A stretch of DNA of 13,677 nt, taken from an uncultured Oceanospirillaceae bacterium (GTDB lineage Bacteria; Pseudomonadota; Gammaproteobacteria; Pseudomonadales; Balneatricaceae). The position numbers and the translations under genes were made by a program. Below, piece by piece: positions 6,817-13,677 of the stretch. The notes below the pieces were generated by a model. That model made no database searches. It was not told the DNA's origin and worked only from the letters and a program-made list of their open reading frames with translations. The stretch's first letter is position 1. Every line of letters starts with the position of its first letter. The stretch lies in NCBI GenBank assembly GCA_946221045.1, contig CAMIIY010000013.1, positions 1-13,677 of the forward strand, read 5' to 3'.

Positions 6817-7499
6817 GCTGGTGGTTTATCCGCCATGGTGAAACGGTACCCGAGGCCGCGAATGGTTGCGATGGGTTGCAGTGTCTGTTCCGGGTCCAGT
6901 TTTTGTCGCAAACGGCGAATAAACACCTCAAGCACGTTGCTGTCCCGCTCAAAATCCTGGTGATACAGGTGTTCGGTCAGCTCTGTTTTCGACACGGTTT
7001 TACCCGCATTCAGCACCAGATATTCGAAGGTACGGTATTCATAGCTGGTCAGGTTCACCATATTGCCATCCAGATAAACCGCCTGACCGGTGGTGTCGAG
7101 CTGGATGGGGCCAAACTCAAGCACTGGTTTGGCATGACCGGCGGCGCGTCGTAATAACGCATTCAGGCGAGCGGACAGCTCTTCCATGTGGAACGGTTTG
7201 ACCAGATAGTCGTCTGCTCCGGCTTCCAGTCCCTCGACTTTATCCTGCCAGTCACCCCGGGCCGTCAGAATCAGAATCGGGAAATGGCAGCTTTGACTGC
7301 GCCACTGACGAATCACATCAATGCCCGACATCCCCGGCAGACCCAGATCAACAATGGCCATATCGTAAGGGTATTCTGTGCCGAGAAAAGCGGCCTCTTT
7401 ACCATCAGCGCACTCTTCTACGGTGTAATTGCGTTCCTGTAATGCGCTGACGAGCTGACGGCGCAGATCAGCATCATCTTCGACCACTAGAATTTTCAT
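6813..7499 (-). CDS. phoP: PhoP-like OmpR-family response regulator
   Basis: A 228-residue two-domain regulator. In the receiver domain (1-118) the acidic pocket is Asp8/Asp9, the phosphorylation site is Asp51 in IVDLGLPG, the switch threonine is Thr79 in LTARGDWQDKVEG, and Lys101 lies in KPFHMEEL. The winged helix (about 127-222) shows LTSYEYRTFEYL (150-161), SNVLEVFIRRLRQKL and the ending TIRGLGYRF. The WQDKVEGLEAGADDY wording points to the PhoP subgroup. It acts as a phosphorylation-dependent transcription factor. ATG 7499 has GGAG at good spacing, lying inside the end of the PepSY gene, which overlaps it by 26 bases; the downstream kinase overlaps by four. Target genes are not visible here. 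Confidence 0.9.
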   Translation of the reverse strand: MKILVVEDDADLRRQLVSALQERNYTVEECADGKEAAFLGTEYPYDMAIVDLGLPGMSGIDVIRQWRSQSCHFPILILTARGDWQDKVEGLEAGADDYLVKPFHMEELSARLNALLRRAAGHAKPVLEFGPIQLDTTGQAVYLDGNMVNLTSYEYRTFEYLVLNAGKTVSKTELTEHLYHQDFERDSNVLEVFIRRLRQKLDPEQTLQPIATIRGLGYRFTMADKPPA

Positions 7500-7797
7500 T
7501 ATTCTTATCTCCCTGCAGTGGATTGATCAGTTTCCCGCTTTGCGCATCAACCACCAGGTCGCGGATACGTCCCTGCTGGACAACCCGGAACCGGTAGACC
7601 ATCGTGCCCTGCCAGTAGCCCGTCTGCGATTTAACCACCCGGCCACCCGTTTCCGTTTCAACGATCTGGCGGGCCTGCTGGATGTTGATCGCTTCAGCCG
7701 CGTTTGCTGACAGTGGGCTGCACGCAAGCAGGCTTAACAGACTGCCGCAAAGCAGTTGATTGAAGCGTCGTCGATGTAGCGGTTTTCTTAAGGGCAT
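7474..7797 (-). CDS. PepSY-domain exported protein, first gene of the phoPQ-like operon
   Basis: A 107-residue exported protein. The N-terminus is basic (RKPLHRRR) followed by a hydrophobic segment LLCGSLLSLLACSPLSANA, ending either at an ANA/AEA signal-peptidase I site around 33-34 or at a poor lipobox with Cys26. The mature part is a single PepSY domain: INIQQARQIVETETGGRVVKS (38-58) and YRFRVVQQGRIRDLVVDAQSGKLI (68-91), the classic beta-strand and DxxSGK ending. PepSY domains are associated with inhibition of proteases and with envelope sensing. The gene is first in the operon and its end overlaps the response regulator by 26 bases. No clear ribosome site precedes the ATG at 7797; an in-frame stop lies just upstream, so this is the first possible ATG. 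It may modulate the kinase from the periplasm, which is inference. Confidence 0.82.
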   Translation of the reverse strand: MPLRKPLHRRRFNQLLCGSLLSLLACSPLSANAAEAINIQQARQIVETETGGRVVKSQTGYWQGTMVYRFRVVQQGRIRDLVVDAQSGKLINPLQGDKNNENSSGRR

Positions 7798-7920
7798 GGC
7801 GGGTGTTCAGAATCCGTAATGGTTGCTCCACACAATCACATATGCAGTAGAGCATACTGGACGGCGGGTGAAAATAACCACAGCCTAACGACTTGCCTCT
7901 GAATCCAGAATGAACTGGGT
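7798..7920 (-). promoter_or_regulatory. Upstream region of the PepSY-phoP-phoQ operon
   Basis: A 123-bp gene-free stretch that must hold the operon promoter. On the minus strand a TATGCT about 60 bp before the PepSY start could be a -10 box, with GGTTAT at the -35 position, 17 bp away. That weak -35 loosely resembles one GTTTA-type PhoP half-site, but no second half-site at the right spacing was found. Confidence 0.3.
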
Positions 7921-8163
7921 TCAATCATCCTGTTTTGCTTTGATCTGACGTACCGATAAAATCACAAACCGGATGTTATAGAGCATACCGATGACCAGGG
8001 CGATGGTGGCGGTGACCATAAACACACTGCCCAGCGCCGGGATTTTTAAGAGCCAGCCAATCCAGAGGCAGAGAATACTGACGATGGCAACCGGAATGCC
8101 GGTTTTCATAAAACGCTGCATCCATTTGTCCGACCGGATGGCTTTTTTATCAATTGAAGACAT
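7921..8163 (-). CDS. Small two-helix membrane protein, function unknown
   Basis: An 80-residue protein with a charged N-terminus (SSIDKKAIRSDKWMQRFMK), a first membrane helix at about 22-41 (GIPVAIVSILCLWIGWLL), a second at about 48-66 (FMVTATIALVIGMLYNI) and a lysine-rich tail. I do not recognise a family. The start is placed at ATG 8163, because GAGAGG stands six bases upstream; the TTG at 8169 would be too close to that site. It lies 51 bp downstream of alanine dehydrogenase on the same strand with no terminator between, so the two are probably co-transcribed. A role in alanine transport or metabolism would be speculation. Confidence 0.65.
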   Translation of the reverse strand: MSSIDKKAIRSDKWMQRFMKTGIPVAIVSILCLWIGWLLKIPALGSVFMVTATIALVIGMLYNIRFVILSVRQIKAKQDD

Positions 8164-8214
8164 CTGCAACCTCTCTTTGTTTGGCCCACAGAGTAGTGAC
8201 TGCCCGATTCAGGA

Positions 8215-9321
8215 TCAAGCCGAAAGAGCGATCAGTGGTCGATGGAATGTTTCGGCAACCCCGGGGCAGTATATCTGCCCCTGATGAATATTCAGCCCGG
8301 CAGCAAAACCAGGGTCATCTGCAAGTGCGTCAGCCCAGCCCTTGTTGGCCAGTTGCAGGACGTAGGGCAGCGTGACGTTGCTGAGCGCCTGGCTTGATGT
8401 GCGGGCGACCGCCCCCGGCATATTGGCAACACAGTAATGCACGACACCGTGTTTGATAAAGGTTGGATTGCTGTGGGTGGTTGGCGCGCTGGTGGCGAAG
8501 CAGCCGCCCTGATCAATGGCCACATCAACCAGTACCGCGCCCTGTTTCATACGGCTGACCAGTTGCTCTGATACCAGCTTGGGTGCGGCAGCACCCGGTA
8601 TCAACACCGCACCAATAACCAGGTCAGCCGTGAGTACGGCGTTTTCAATACTGTCCATTGTTGAATAAAGTGTCGTGAGCTTGCCTGACAAATTTTGTTC
8701 CAGCCAGGTTAGTCGGGATGCTGAGGTATCCAGTATTGTGACATTGGCCCCCATGCCCAGCGCGATACGCGCAGCATTGCTGCCAACCACCCCGCCACCA
8801 AGGATGACCACGCGTCCCGACACCACCCCCGGCACGCCACTGAGCAGGACACCACGTCCCTGCTGGGAAATCTCAAGGCAGTGAGCACCGGCCTGAACGG
8901 ACATGCGTCCGGCGACCTCACTCATGGGAGTTAGCAGCGGCAGATCACCTCGTTGGCCGGTGACGGTTTCATAGGCGATTGCGGTGCAGCCTGCATTGAG
9001 TAAACGGTCGGTCAGTGCTTCATCCGCCGCCAGATGCAGGTAGGTAAAGAGGGTATGGTCTGGCCGCAGCAGGTCACACTCGTTGGGTTGCGGCTCTTTT
9101 ACCTTCAGGATCAGTTGTGCGTTACCCCAGACCCCGGTTGCGTTATGGCAGAGGTCTGCCCCTGCCTGTCGATAGTCATCATCGGTAAAACCGAGATGAT
9201 CGGCGGCACAGGTCTCCACCCAAACCCGATGTCCGGCCTGAACCAGTTGCTGTACACCGGCGGGCGGCAAAGCAACCCGGTATTCGTGATTTTTAATCTC
9301 TTTAGGTACGCCAATATCCAT
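8215..9321 (-). CDS. ald: Alanine dehydrogenase
   Basis: A 368-residue cytoplasmic enzyme catalysing NAD-dependent oxidative deamination of L-alanine to pyruvate and ammonium, reversible. Family features are the start MDIGVPKEIKNHEYRVALPP with Arg15, LKVKEPQPNE with Lys75, FTYLHLAAD with His96, the NAD-binding loop GGGVVGSNAA (175-184), DVAIDQGGC with Asp270, and MPGAVARTSSQAL (301-313). These residues match the catalytic set known for the family. The ATG at 9321 has a strong GGAGG seven bases upstream; the frame stays open 36 codons further to 9429, but those residues are unlike the family and would reach the ilvD start. It diverges from ilvD and is followed by a small membrane protein gene. 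Confidence 0.95.
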   Translation of the reverse strand: MDIGVPKEIKNHEYRVALPPAGVQQLVQAGHRVWVETCAADHLGFTDDDYRQAGADLCHNATGVWGNAQLILKVKEPQPNECDLLRPDHTLFTYLHLAADEALTDRLLNAGCTAIAYETVTGQRGDLPLLTPMSEVAGRMSVQAGAHCLEISQQGRGVLLSGVPGVVSGRVVILGGGVVGSNAARIALGMGANVTILDTSASRLTWLEQNLSGKLTTLYSTMDSIENAVLTADLVIGAVLIPGAAAPKLVSEQLVSRMKQGAVLVDVAIDQGGCFATSAPTTHSNPTFIKHGVVHYCVANMPGAVARTSSQALSNVTLPYVLQLANKGWADALADDPGFAAGLNIHQGQIYCPGVAETFHRPLIALSA

Positions 9322-9427
9322 ACGCTGACCTCCAAAGAACTTTGTCTGCAGTATAGATAGACAGGCGCAGGCAGGCAGAGATTCCGTTATACTTGCCCAC
9401 GTTGAATAAGATCGTAAGGATAGTTCC
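9322..9427. promoter_or_regulatory. Divergent promoter region of ald and ilvD
   Basis: A 106-bp gap between the two starts. Each strand carries a TATACT that could be a -10 box: 9388-9393 on + for ilvD, and the complement of 9350-9355 on - for ald. Neither has a good -35 hexamer at 16-18 bp, which suggests activator dependence. Repeated GCAGGC/AGGCAG units lie between them (about 9364-9378). The ilvD ribosome site AAGGA is at 9416-9420. Confidence 0.4.
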
Positions 9428-11260
9428 ATGCCTCAGTATCGCTCCAAGACATCGACCGCCGGCCGCAATATGGCGGGTGCCCGCGCCCTGTGGCGTGCCA
9501 CCGGCATGAAAGACGAAGACTTTCATAAGCCGATTATTGCTGTTGCCAACTCATTTACTCAGTTTGTCCCGGGCCATGTGCACCTGAAAGATATGGGCCA
9601 GCTGGTGGCGCGTGAGATCGAAAAAGCCGGTGGTGTTGCCAAAGAGTTCAATACCATCGCTGTAGATGATGGTATCGCCATGGGGCATGACGGCATGCTC
9701 TACTCCCTGCCATCCCGCGATATCATTGCCGACTCGGTAGAATACATGGTGAATGCGCACTGTGCGGATGCGCTGGTGTGTATCTCTAACTGCGACAAGA
9801 TCACCCCGGGAATGCTGATGGCCGCCATGCGCCTGAATATCCCGGTGATATTTGTGTCTGGTGGTCCGATGGAAGCAGGCAAAACCAAGCTGGCCGATCA
9901 CAAGCTGGATCTGGTGGATGCCATGGTATTGGCAGCCGACCCGAATGCTACGGATGAAGAAGTGGATGCGGTTGAGCGTTCTGCCTGCCCAACCTGCGGT
10001 TCATGCTCCGGTATGTTCACCGCCAACTCCATGAACTGTCTGACCGAAGCACTGGGTCTGTCCCTGCCCGGTAACGGTACCGTGCTGGCGACTCATGCCG
10101 ACCGGGAACAGCTGTTCAAGCGTGCCGGTCATCTGATTGTTGAGCTGTCCAAACGCTATTACGAGCAGGATGAGGAAACCGTGCTGCCGCGTTCCGTGGG
10201 CTTCAAGGCCTTTGAGAATGCCATCACGCTGGATATCGCCATGGGAGGTTCCACCAATACCATTCTGCACCTGCTGGCTGTTGCGCAGGAAGCCGAGATT
10301 GAGTTCACGCTGCACGACATTGATCGCATGTCCCGTGAAGTGCCACAGCTCTGTAAAGTGGCGCCGAATACTCAGAAATACCATATTGAAGATGTGCACC
10401 GTGCCGGTGGCATCATGGGTATTCTGGGTGAGCTGGATCGGGCCGGTAAGCTGCACACCGATGTGCCCACCGTGCACTCTGCCACCATGAAGGAAGCGCT
10501 GGATGAGTGGGATATCATGCGTAATCCAACCCCTGAAGTGGTTGAGTTCTTCAAAGCCGGTCCAGCCGGTATACCGACCCAGGTGGCCTTCAGTCAGGCG
10601 ACCCGCTGGCCGTCACTGGACGGTGACCGTGCTAACGGTTGTATCCGTTCCCTGGAGCATGCTTTCTCGCTGGAAGGCGGTCTGGCGGTGCTGCACGGTA
10701 ACCTGGCACTGGATGGCTGTGTGGTAAAAACCGCCGGTGTGGATGACTCCATTCTGGTGTTTGAAGGCCCTGCGCATATCACTGAATCTCAGGATGAAGC
10801 GGTTGCTAATGTGCTGGATGATAAAGTCAAAGCCGGTGACGTGGTAATTGTGCGTTACGAAGGCCCGCGTGGTGGTCCGGGTATGCAGGAGATGCTTTAC
10901 CCAACCTCCTACATTAAGTCCAAAGGTCTGGGCAAAGCCTGTGCGCTGCTGACTGATGGTCGCTTCTCCGGTGGTACCTCCGGCCTGTCGATTGGTCACG
11001 TGTCGCCTGAGGCGGCTGCGGGCGGTACCATTGGCCTGGTACGCAACGGCGACCGTATCCGTATCGACATTCCGAACCGCACCATTGATGTGTTGCTGTC
11101 AGATGAAGAGCTGGCGGCACGCCGGGCGGAGCAGGATAAACTGGGCTGGAAACCGGCGCAGGAACGTCCACGCAAGGTCTCTGCGGCGCTGAAGGCGTAT
11201 GCCAAACTGGCAACCTCAGCCGACAAAGGCGCGGTACGCGACCTGTCGCAGCTGGACTAA
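9428..11260 (+). CDS. ilvD: Dihydroxy-acid dehydratase IlvD
   Basis: A 610-residue iron-sulfur enzyme that dehydrates 2,3-dihydroxy-isovalerate and 2,3-dihydroxy-3-methylvalerate to the keto acids leading to valine, isoleucine and leucine. Signatures are [16 protein letters not shown] (12-27), [16 protein letters not shown] (78-93, with metal-binding Asp81), [12 protein letters not shown] (119-130, Cys122) and [14 protein letters not shown] (187-200, Cys187, Cys190, Cys193). Cys122 and the last cysteine of this block are the family cluster ligands. The C-terminal [21 protein letters not shown] block (here [12 protein letters not shown]) and the [13 protein letters not shown] ending complete it. 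Length and sequence follow the enterobacterial IlvD closely. ATG 9428 has AAGGA upstream. It is monocistronic: divergent from ald and closed by a terminator 14 bp after its stop. Confidence 0.97.
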   Translation: MPQYRSKTSTAGRNMAGARALWRATGMKDEDFHKPIIAVANSFTQFVPGHVHLKDMGQLVAREIEKAGGVAKEFNTIAVDDGIAMGHDGMLYSLPSRDIIADSVEYMVNAHCADALVCISNCDKITPGMLMAAMRLNIPVIFVSGGPMEAGKTKLADHKLDLVDAMVLAADPNATDEEVDAVERSACPTCGSCSGMFTANSMNCLTEALGLSLPGNGTVLATHADREQLFKRAGHLIVELSKRYYEQDEETVLPRSVGFKAFENAITLDIAMGGSTNTILHLLAVAQEAEIEFTLHDIDRMSREVPQLCKVAPNTQKYHIEDVHRAGGIMGILGELDRAGKLHTDVPTVHSATMKEALDEWDIMRNPTPEVVEFFKAGPAGIPTQVAFSQATRWPSLDGDRANGCIRSLEHAFSLEGGLAVLHGNLALDGCVVKTAGVDDSILVFEGPAHITESQDEAVANVLDDKVKAGDVVIVRYEGPRGGPGMQEMLYPTSYIKSKGLGKACALLTDGRFSGGTSGLSIGHVSPEAAAGGTIGLVRNGDRIRIDIPNRTIDVLLSDEELAARRAEQDKLGWKPAQERPRKVSAALKAYAKLATSADKGAVRDLSQLD

Positions 11261-11273
11261 GTCAGAGTGATTG

Positions 11274-11302
11274 AAAAAGGCAGCCATCTGGCTGCCTTTT
11301 TT
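11274..11302. terminator. Bidirectional intrinsic terminator between ilvD and the TauE-type gene
   Basis: AAAAAGGCAGCC (11274-11285), loop ATCT, GGCTGCCTTTTT (11290-11301) is a perfect 12-bp hairpin with T tracts on both strands. It can end both ilvD (+) and the permease gene (-), whose stop lies at 11318. Confidence 0.92.
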
Positions 11303-11317
11303 ATATCTGGACCTGGC

Positions 11318-12079
11318 TCAGAAAGACTGGCTCAGTCCCTGCCAGAGTAACCGCAACGCCAGCAGTGTAATGCTGATCCGGAACAGTTGGCGAAAACGGT
11401 CGGTGGAGATGCGGTGCAGTACTTTCATGCCGATCCATGTCCCCACCATACCGCTGAGTATCATCAGGATGATCAGCGGTAACCACTGCCAGAAGGCAAA
11501 CCCTACTGCCGAGAATACCACCAGCTTTAATACATGCTGCACACTCATGCAGGTGGCAAAGTTAGCGGTGGTGGCCAGTTTGTCATATTGCTGGCGGTGA
11601 ATCAGACCGGCCACTAATGGACCGGTGGCCCCGACAAACATCGACAGCAGTGTAGTCAGGCCGCCGCTGAGGATATGGCCGCGACGGCTCATCTGGGTCT
11701 GCCGGGGTTTGGGGCCCCAGACCAGATAGAGGATAAACAGCGCTACGGAGAGCTGAATCACCTGCAGCGGCAGTTGCACCACAATCAGCGAGGCAATGGC
11801 AGCACCCAGAGCGGCACCAAAGGCAAAGCCGCCTACAAGCTGCCAGTCAGTATGGTCACGCGTCAGCCAGGCGCGGTTGGCATTGGAGCCCATCTGAACC
11901 AGCCCGTGGACGGGTATCAGAGCGGTCACCGGTACAAAGGATGCCATCACCACCAACAGCAGAACGCCGCCGCCAATGCCCATAGCGGCGGTCATAAATG
12001 AGGTGAAACCGGCGGTAAGAATCAGGCCAAGAATGACCCAGTCGCTGAGCAGATCCGGGAACAGGGTGCCGACGTCCAT
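11318..12079 (-). CDS. TauE/SafE-family membrane permease (putative sulfite/sulfonate exporter)
   Basis: A 253-residue protein with about seven to eight hydrophobic segments, and the TauE/SafE (DUF81) pattern: GFTSFMTAAMGIGGGVLLL near 24-42, a matching second half with LSGGLTTLLSMFVGATGPLVAGL near 137-159, and a C-terminal MVGTWIGMKVLHRIS near 215-229. The doubled G-rich helix pairs reflect the internal repeat of the family. Members export sulfite or organosulfonates or remain uncharacterised; the substrate here is not evident. The ATG at 12079 has only a weak ribosome site and lies 11 bp after the stop of the EAL-HDOD gene, suggesting coupled translation in one operon. Confidence 0.88.
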   Translation of the reverse strand: MDVGTLFPDLLSDWVILGLILTAGFTSFMTAAMGIGGGVLLLVVMASFVPVTALIPVHGLVQMGSNANRAWLTRDHTDWQLVGGFAFGAALGAAIASLIVVQLPLQVIQLSVALFILYLVWGPKPRQTQMSRRGHILSGGLTTLLSMFVGATGPLVAGLIHRQQYDKLATTANFATCMSVQHVLKLVVFSAVGFAFWQWLPLIILMILSGMVGTWIGMKVLHRISTDRFRQLFRISITLLALRLLWQGLSQSF

Positions 12080-12090
12080 GTGGCACCGGT

Positions 12091-13326
12091 TTAATCGTTG
12101 CTGTACAGGGTCTGCATCACCTGTTGTGACCAGGAGAGGCTGTGACGGTAGGCCGTTTCATAAAAACGGGTTTCCAGCAGGTTCTTCATGCTGTCGAAAT
12201 CGCCCGCTTCATAAAGCTCCACCTCATGCAGAATGGTGCCCAATTGTCCGCTGCGATCCAGCAGTGCCGCTTTGACTTCATCCTGTAGGGGTACCTGAGA
12301 CAGCAGATCACTCATGCGCATGTCGAGCAATACATCCAGCTGGGAGAACAGTCCGGTAATAAAGGCGCTGATTGGCTGATCCAGACCGGTCATCTCGCCG
12401 ACAATTTCACACATCCGGCCTCGAACCAGCATGATGCGGGTGAGTTCTTCCGGTTTGTCGGCGGTATCTGATACCAGGAACAGGCTGACCCATTTGCGAA
12501 TCTGATCAAACCCCAGCAGGGTAATGGCATGGGAAAGCGACTTGATCTCACGTTGCACGTTAAACGCAGCGGAATTGACCACGCGCAGGATGCGGTAGGT
12601 CAGTAGCGGGTCGTTGATCACAATCTGCTCTACCGAAGCGGCGGAAGCGTGCGGGCTCTGCAGCTCAAGCATTAGTTGTAACAACAGTACCTTGCTGCTG
12701 CTGAGCTTTTTGCCTTTGATCGGTTCTGGCTTGCTGAGGAAATACCCCTGGAACAGACTGAAACCGAGTTCGTAGCATTTACGGAACTCTTCCTGCGTTT
12801 CAACTTTGTCTGCCAACAGCTCAAGATTATAGGGCTTCAGGTCGTTGACGATCTGATCAATCCGCTCCAGACCAAAGCGCTGCAGATCCAGCTTGAGGAT
12901 ATGGATATGTTTCAGCAGCGGCAGATAGCGTTCTGCAGGCTCGTAATCAGACAGTGCCAGCCGGTAGCCAAGCTGAGCCAGTTCCGCTACGCGGTCAACA
13001 AATTCAGGTGTGATTTTGGAGTGCCCCAGTATTTCCAGTACAAAGTGTTCTTTGGGCAGCTCAGGGAACTGTTCGGACATCAGGGTGGAATCGGTGACCT
13101 TGATGTAGCAGGGCAGATGGCGTACTTCACCCTGCTGACAGATACTGGCATAGGTATTCAGAATGACCGAAGATGTGGCCAGGTGGTCATTCAGTTCAGC
13201 GGGCAGGCCGCCTTCTGTGTTTCGATACAACAACAGATAGGCAACAACGTCCTGACTTTTATTAAATACAGGCTGGCGTGCCAGCAATAAATCCAGGGTT
13301 TCTTCTTTATCTAATTGACTCGCCAC
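12091..13326 (-). CDS. EAL-HDOD (YuxH-type) signalling protein with degenerate EAL domain
   Basis: A 411-residue cytoplasmic protein. The N-terminal half (about 14-205) is an EAL-type fold: ARQPVFNKSQDVVAYLLLYR (16-35), FVLEILG (95-101), ILKLDL (143-148), LLADKVETQEEF (170-181) and FQGYFLSKP (192-200). The C-terminal half (about 206-400) is an HDOD domain: NDPLLTYRILRVVNSAAF (238-255), SLSHAITLLGFDQIRKWVSL (263-282). The usual YELLYR acid is replaced (YLLLYR, residue 31), the DDFG-type acids are absent (LSDYEP), and the AEK motif reads ADK. Cyclic-di-GMP hydrolysis is therefore unlikely; it may bind the nucleotide or a partner. The start is GTG 13326 with AGGAG upstream. nfsA precedes by 37 bp and the TauE-type gene follows by 11 bp. 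Confidence 0.9.
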   Translation of the reverse strand: MASQLDKEETLDLLLARQPVFNKSQDVVAYLLLYRNTEGGLPAELNDHLATSSVILNTYASICQQGEVRHLPCYIKVTDSTLMSEQFPELPKEHFVLEILGHSKITPEFVDRVAELAQLGYRLALSDYEPAERYLPLLKHIHILKLDLQRFGLERIDQIVNDLKPYNLELLADKVETQEEFRKCYELGFSLFQGYFLSKPEPIKGKKLSSSKVLLLQLMLELQSPHASAASVEQIVINDPLLTYRILRVVNSAAFNVQREIKSLSHAITLLGFDQIRKWVSLFLVSDTADKPEELTRIMLVRGRMCEIVGEMTGLDQPISAFITGLFSQLDVLLDMRMSDLLSQVPLQDEVKAALLDRSGQLGTILHEVELYEAGDFDSMKNLLETRFYETAYRHSLSWSQQVMQTLYSND

Positions 13327-13363
13327 TGGCGACTCCTATTCAGATACAGCTTGATGGAGATTG

Positions 13364-13677
13364 TTATTTTTTCAGGAAGCCCCGGCTCTGGAGAAAACTG
13401 AGCATGTGAGGTCGGGCTTCTTTGACCAGCATGCCAGAGATCTGTTCGCTCCAGGTCATCTCCTTCTGACCTCCGGTACGGGTACGGTAATATTCACGCA
13501 CTTCTTTATCGTACTCGGCAATATCCTCACAATCTTTAGTAAAATTGTAGCTATCCTGTTTCAGTACCACCGGTAACGGCAGGCGGGGTTTGACCTCGGG
13601 GCTCTGGTCAGGATATCCCAGACAAAGGCCAAATACAGGATACACCAGATCAGGCAGTTCCAGCGCCTGTGCTACTT
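13364..13677 (-). CDS. nfsA: Oxygen-insensitive NADPH nitroreductase NfsA, C-terminal part, cut by window edge
   Basis: The last 104 or so codons of a flavin-dependent nitroreductase; the 5' end lies beyond the window. The stretch VYPVFGLCLGYPDQSPEVKP followed by RLPLPVVL is the hallmark NfsA segment after the FMN-binding core. It continues with AEYDKEVREYYRTR, TWSEQI, VKEARPHML and FLQSRGFLKK, matching the NfsA C-terminus in order and length. The frame is open to the last base without a start, so it is partial by window cut and not truncated. NfsA reduces nitroaromatics and quinones with NADPH via FMN in the cytoplasm. The stop at 13364-13366 lies 37 bp before the EAL-HDOD start on the same strand, so the genes may be co-transcribed. 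Confidence 0.9.
   Translation of the reverse strand, partial: VAQALELPDLVYPVFGLCLGYPDQSPEVKPRLPLPVVLKQDSYNFTKDCEDIAEYDKEVREYYRTRTGGQKEMTWSEQISGMLVKEARPHMLSFLQSRGFLKK

Noticed and set aside
9361..9380. Short GCAGGC repeats as an iteron or CRISPR-like element
   Set aside because: Only two or three irregular units of six bases; too few and too short for either.
9322..9429. Longer alanine dehydrogenase beginning at 9429
   Set aside because: The extra 36 residues do not look like the family and overlap the ilvD start; a strong GGAGG precedes the ATG at 9321.
10001..10477. 158-codon frame antisense to ilvD
   Set aside because: Shadow created by codon bias of ilvD; no family resemblance.

Overview
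The window looks like chromosomal DNA of a gammaproteobacterium, probably a marine or pseudomonad-like lineage. The end of rpoH, the run DUF423 / thiS / thiG / trmB, a PhoP/PhoQ-type two-component pair, ilvD and nfsA are all readable as typical gammaproteobacterial proteins. From memory, Pseudomonas genomes also carry rpoH, then the DUF423 gene, thiS, thiG and trmB close together. The exact genus cannot be fixed from this sequence. No tRNA, rRNA, CRISPR array, insertion sequence or phage gene was seen.

Layout. 1-78 (+) is the C-terminal end of rpoH, closed by a strong bidirectional terminator. 137-2725 (-) is an accessory-looking pair: a secreted LIP-family lipase/esterase followed on the same strand by an AraC-family regulator. 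The lipase start is broken by an 8-A run that shifts the signal peptide out of frame. 2726-3102 is an AT-rich intergenic region with no gene; it holds a perfect AT inverted repeat, candidate -10 boxes and short dyads. 3103-5320 (+) is a tight cluster of DUF423 membrane protein, thiS, thiG and trmB, ended by a terminator. 5455-7797 (-) is a three-gene operon read as PepSY protein, then PhoP-like response regulator, then PhoQ-like histidine kinase, with overlapping junctions. 7921-9321 (-) is alanine dehydrogenase followed by a small two-helix membrane protein. ilvD (9428-11260, +) diverges from ald across a 106-bp gap and ends in a bidirectional terminator. 11318 to the right edge (-) reads nfsA (cut by the window), an EAL-HDOD signalling protein, then a TauE/SafE-type permease, all closely spaced.

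How the genes work together. ThiS is the sulfur carrier and ThiG the thiazole synthase of thiamine biosynthesis. Ald and IlvD both touch pyruvate/branched-chain amino acid metabolism from a shared divergent promoter region. PepSY-PhoP-PhoQ forms an envelope-sensing unit. The lipase and AraC genes may form a self-contained regulated unit inserted beside rpoH.

No clearly undescribed multi-gene system is visible. The best second-look items are the A8 frameshift in the lipase signal peptide, the hairpin that contains the thiS stop codon, the PepSY gene translationally entangled with phoP, and the EAL-HDOD protein that has lost its EAL catalytic acid.
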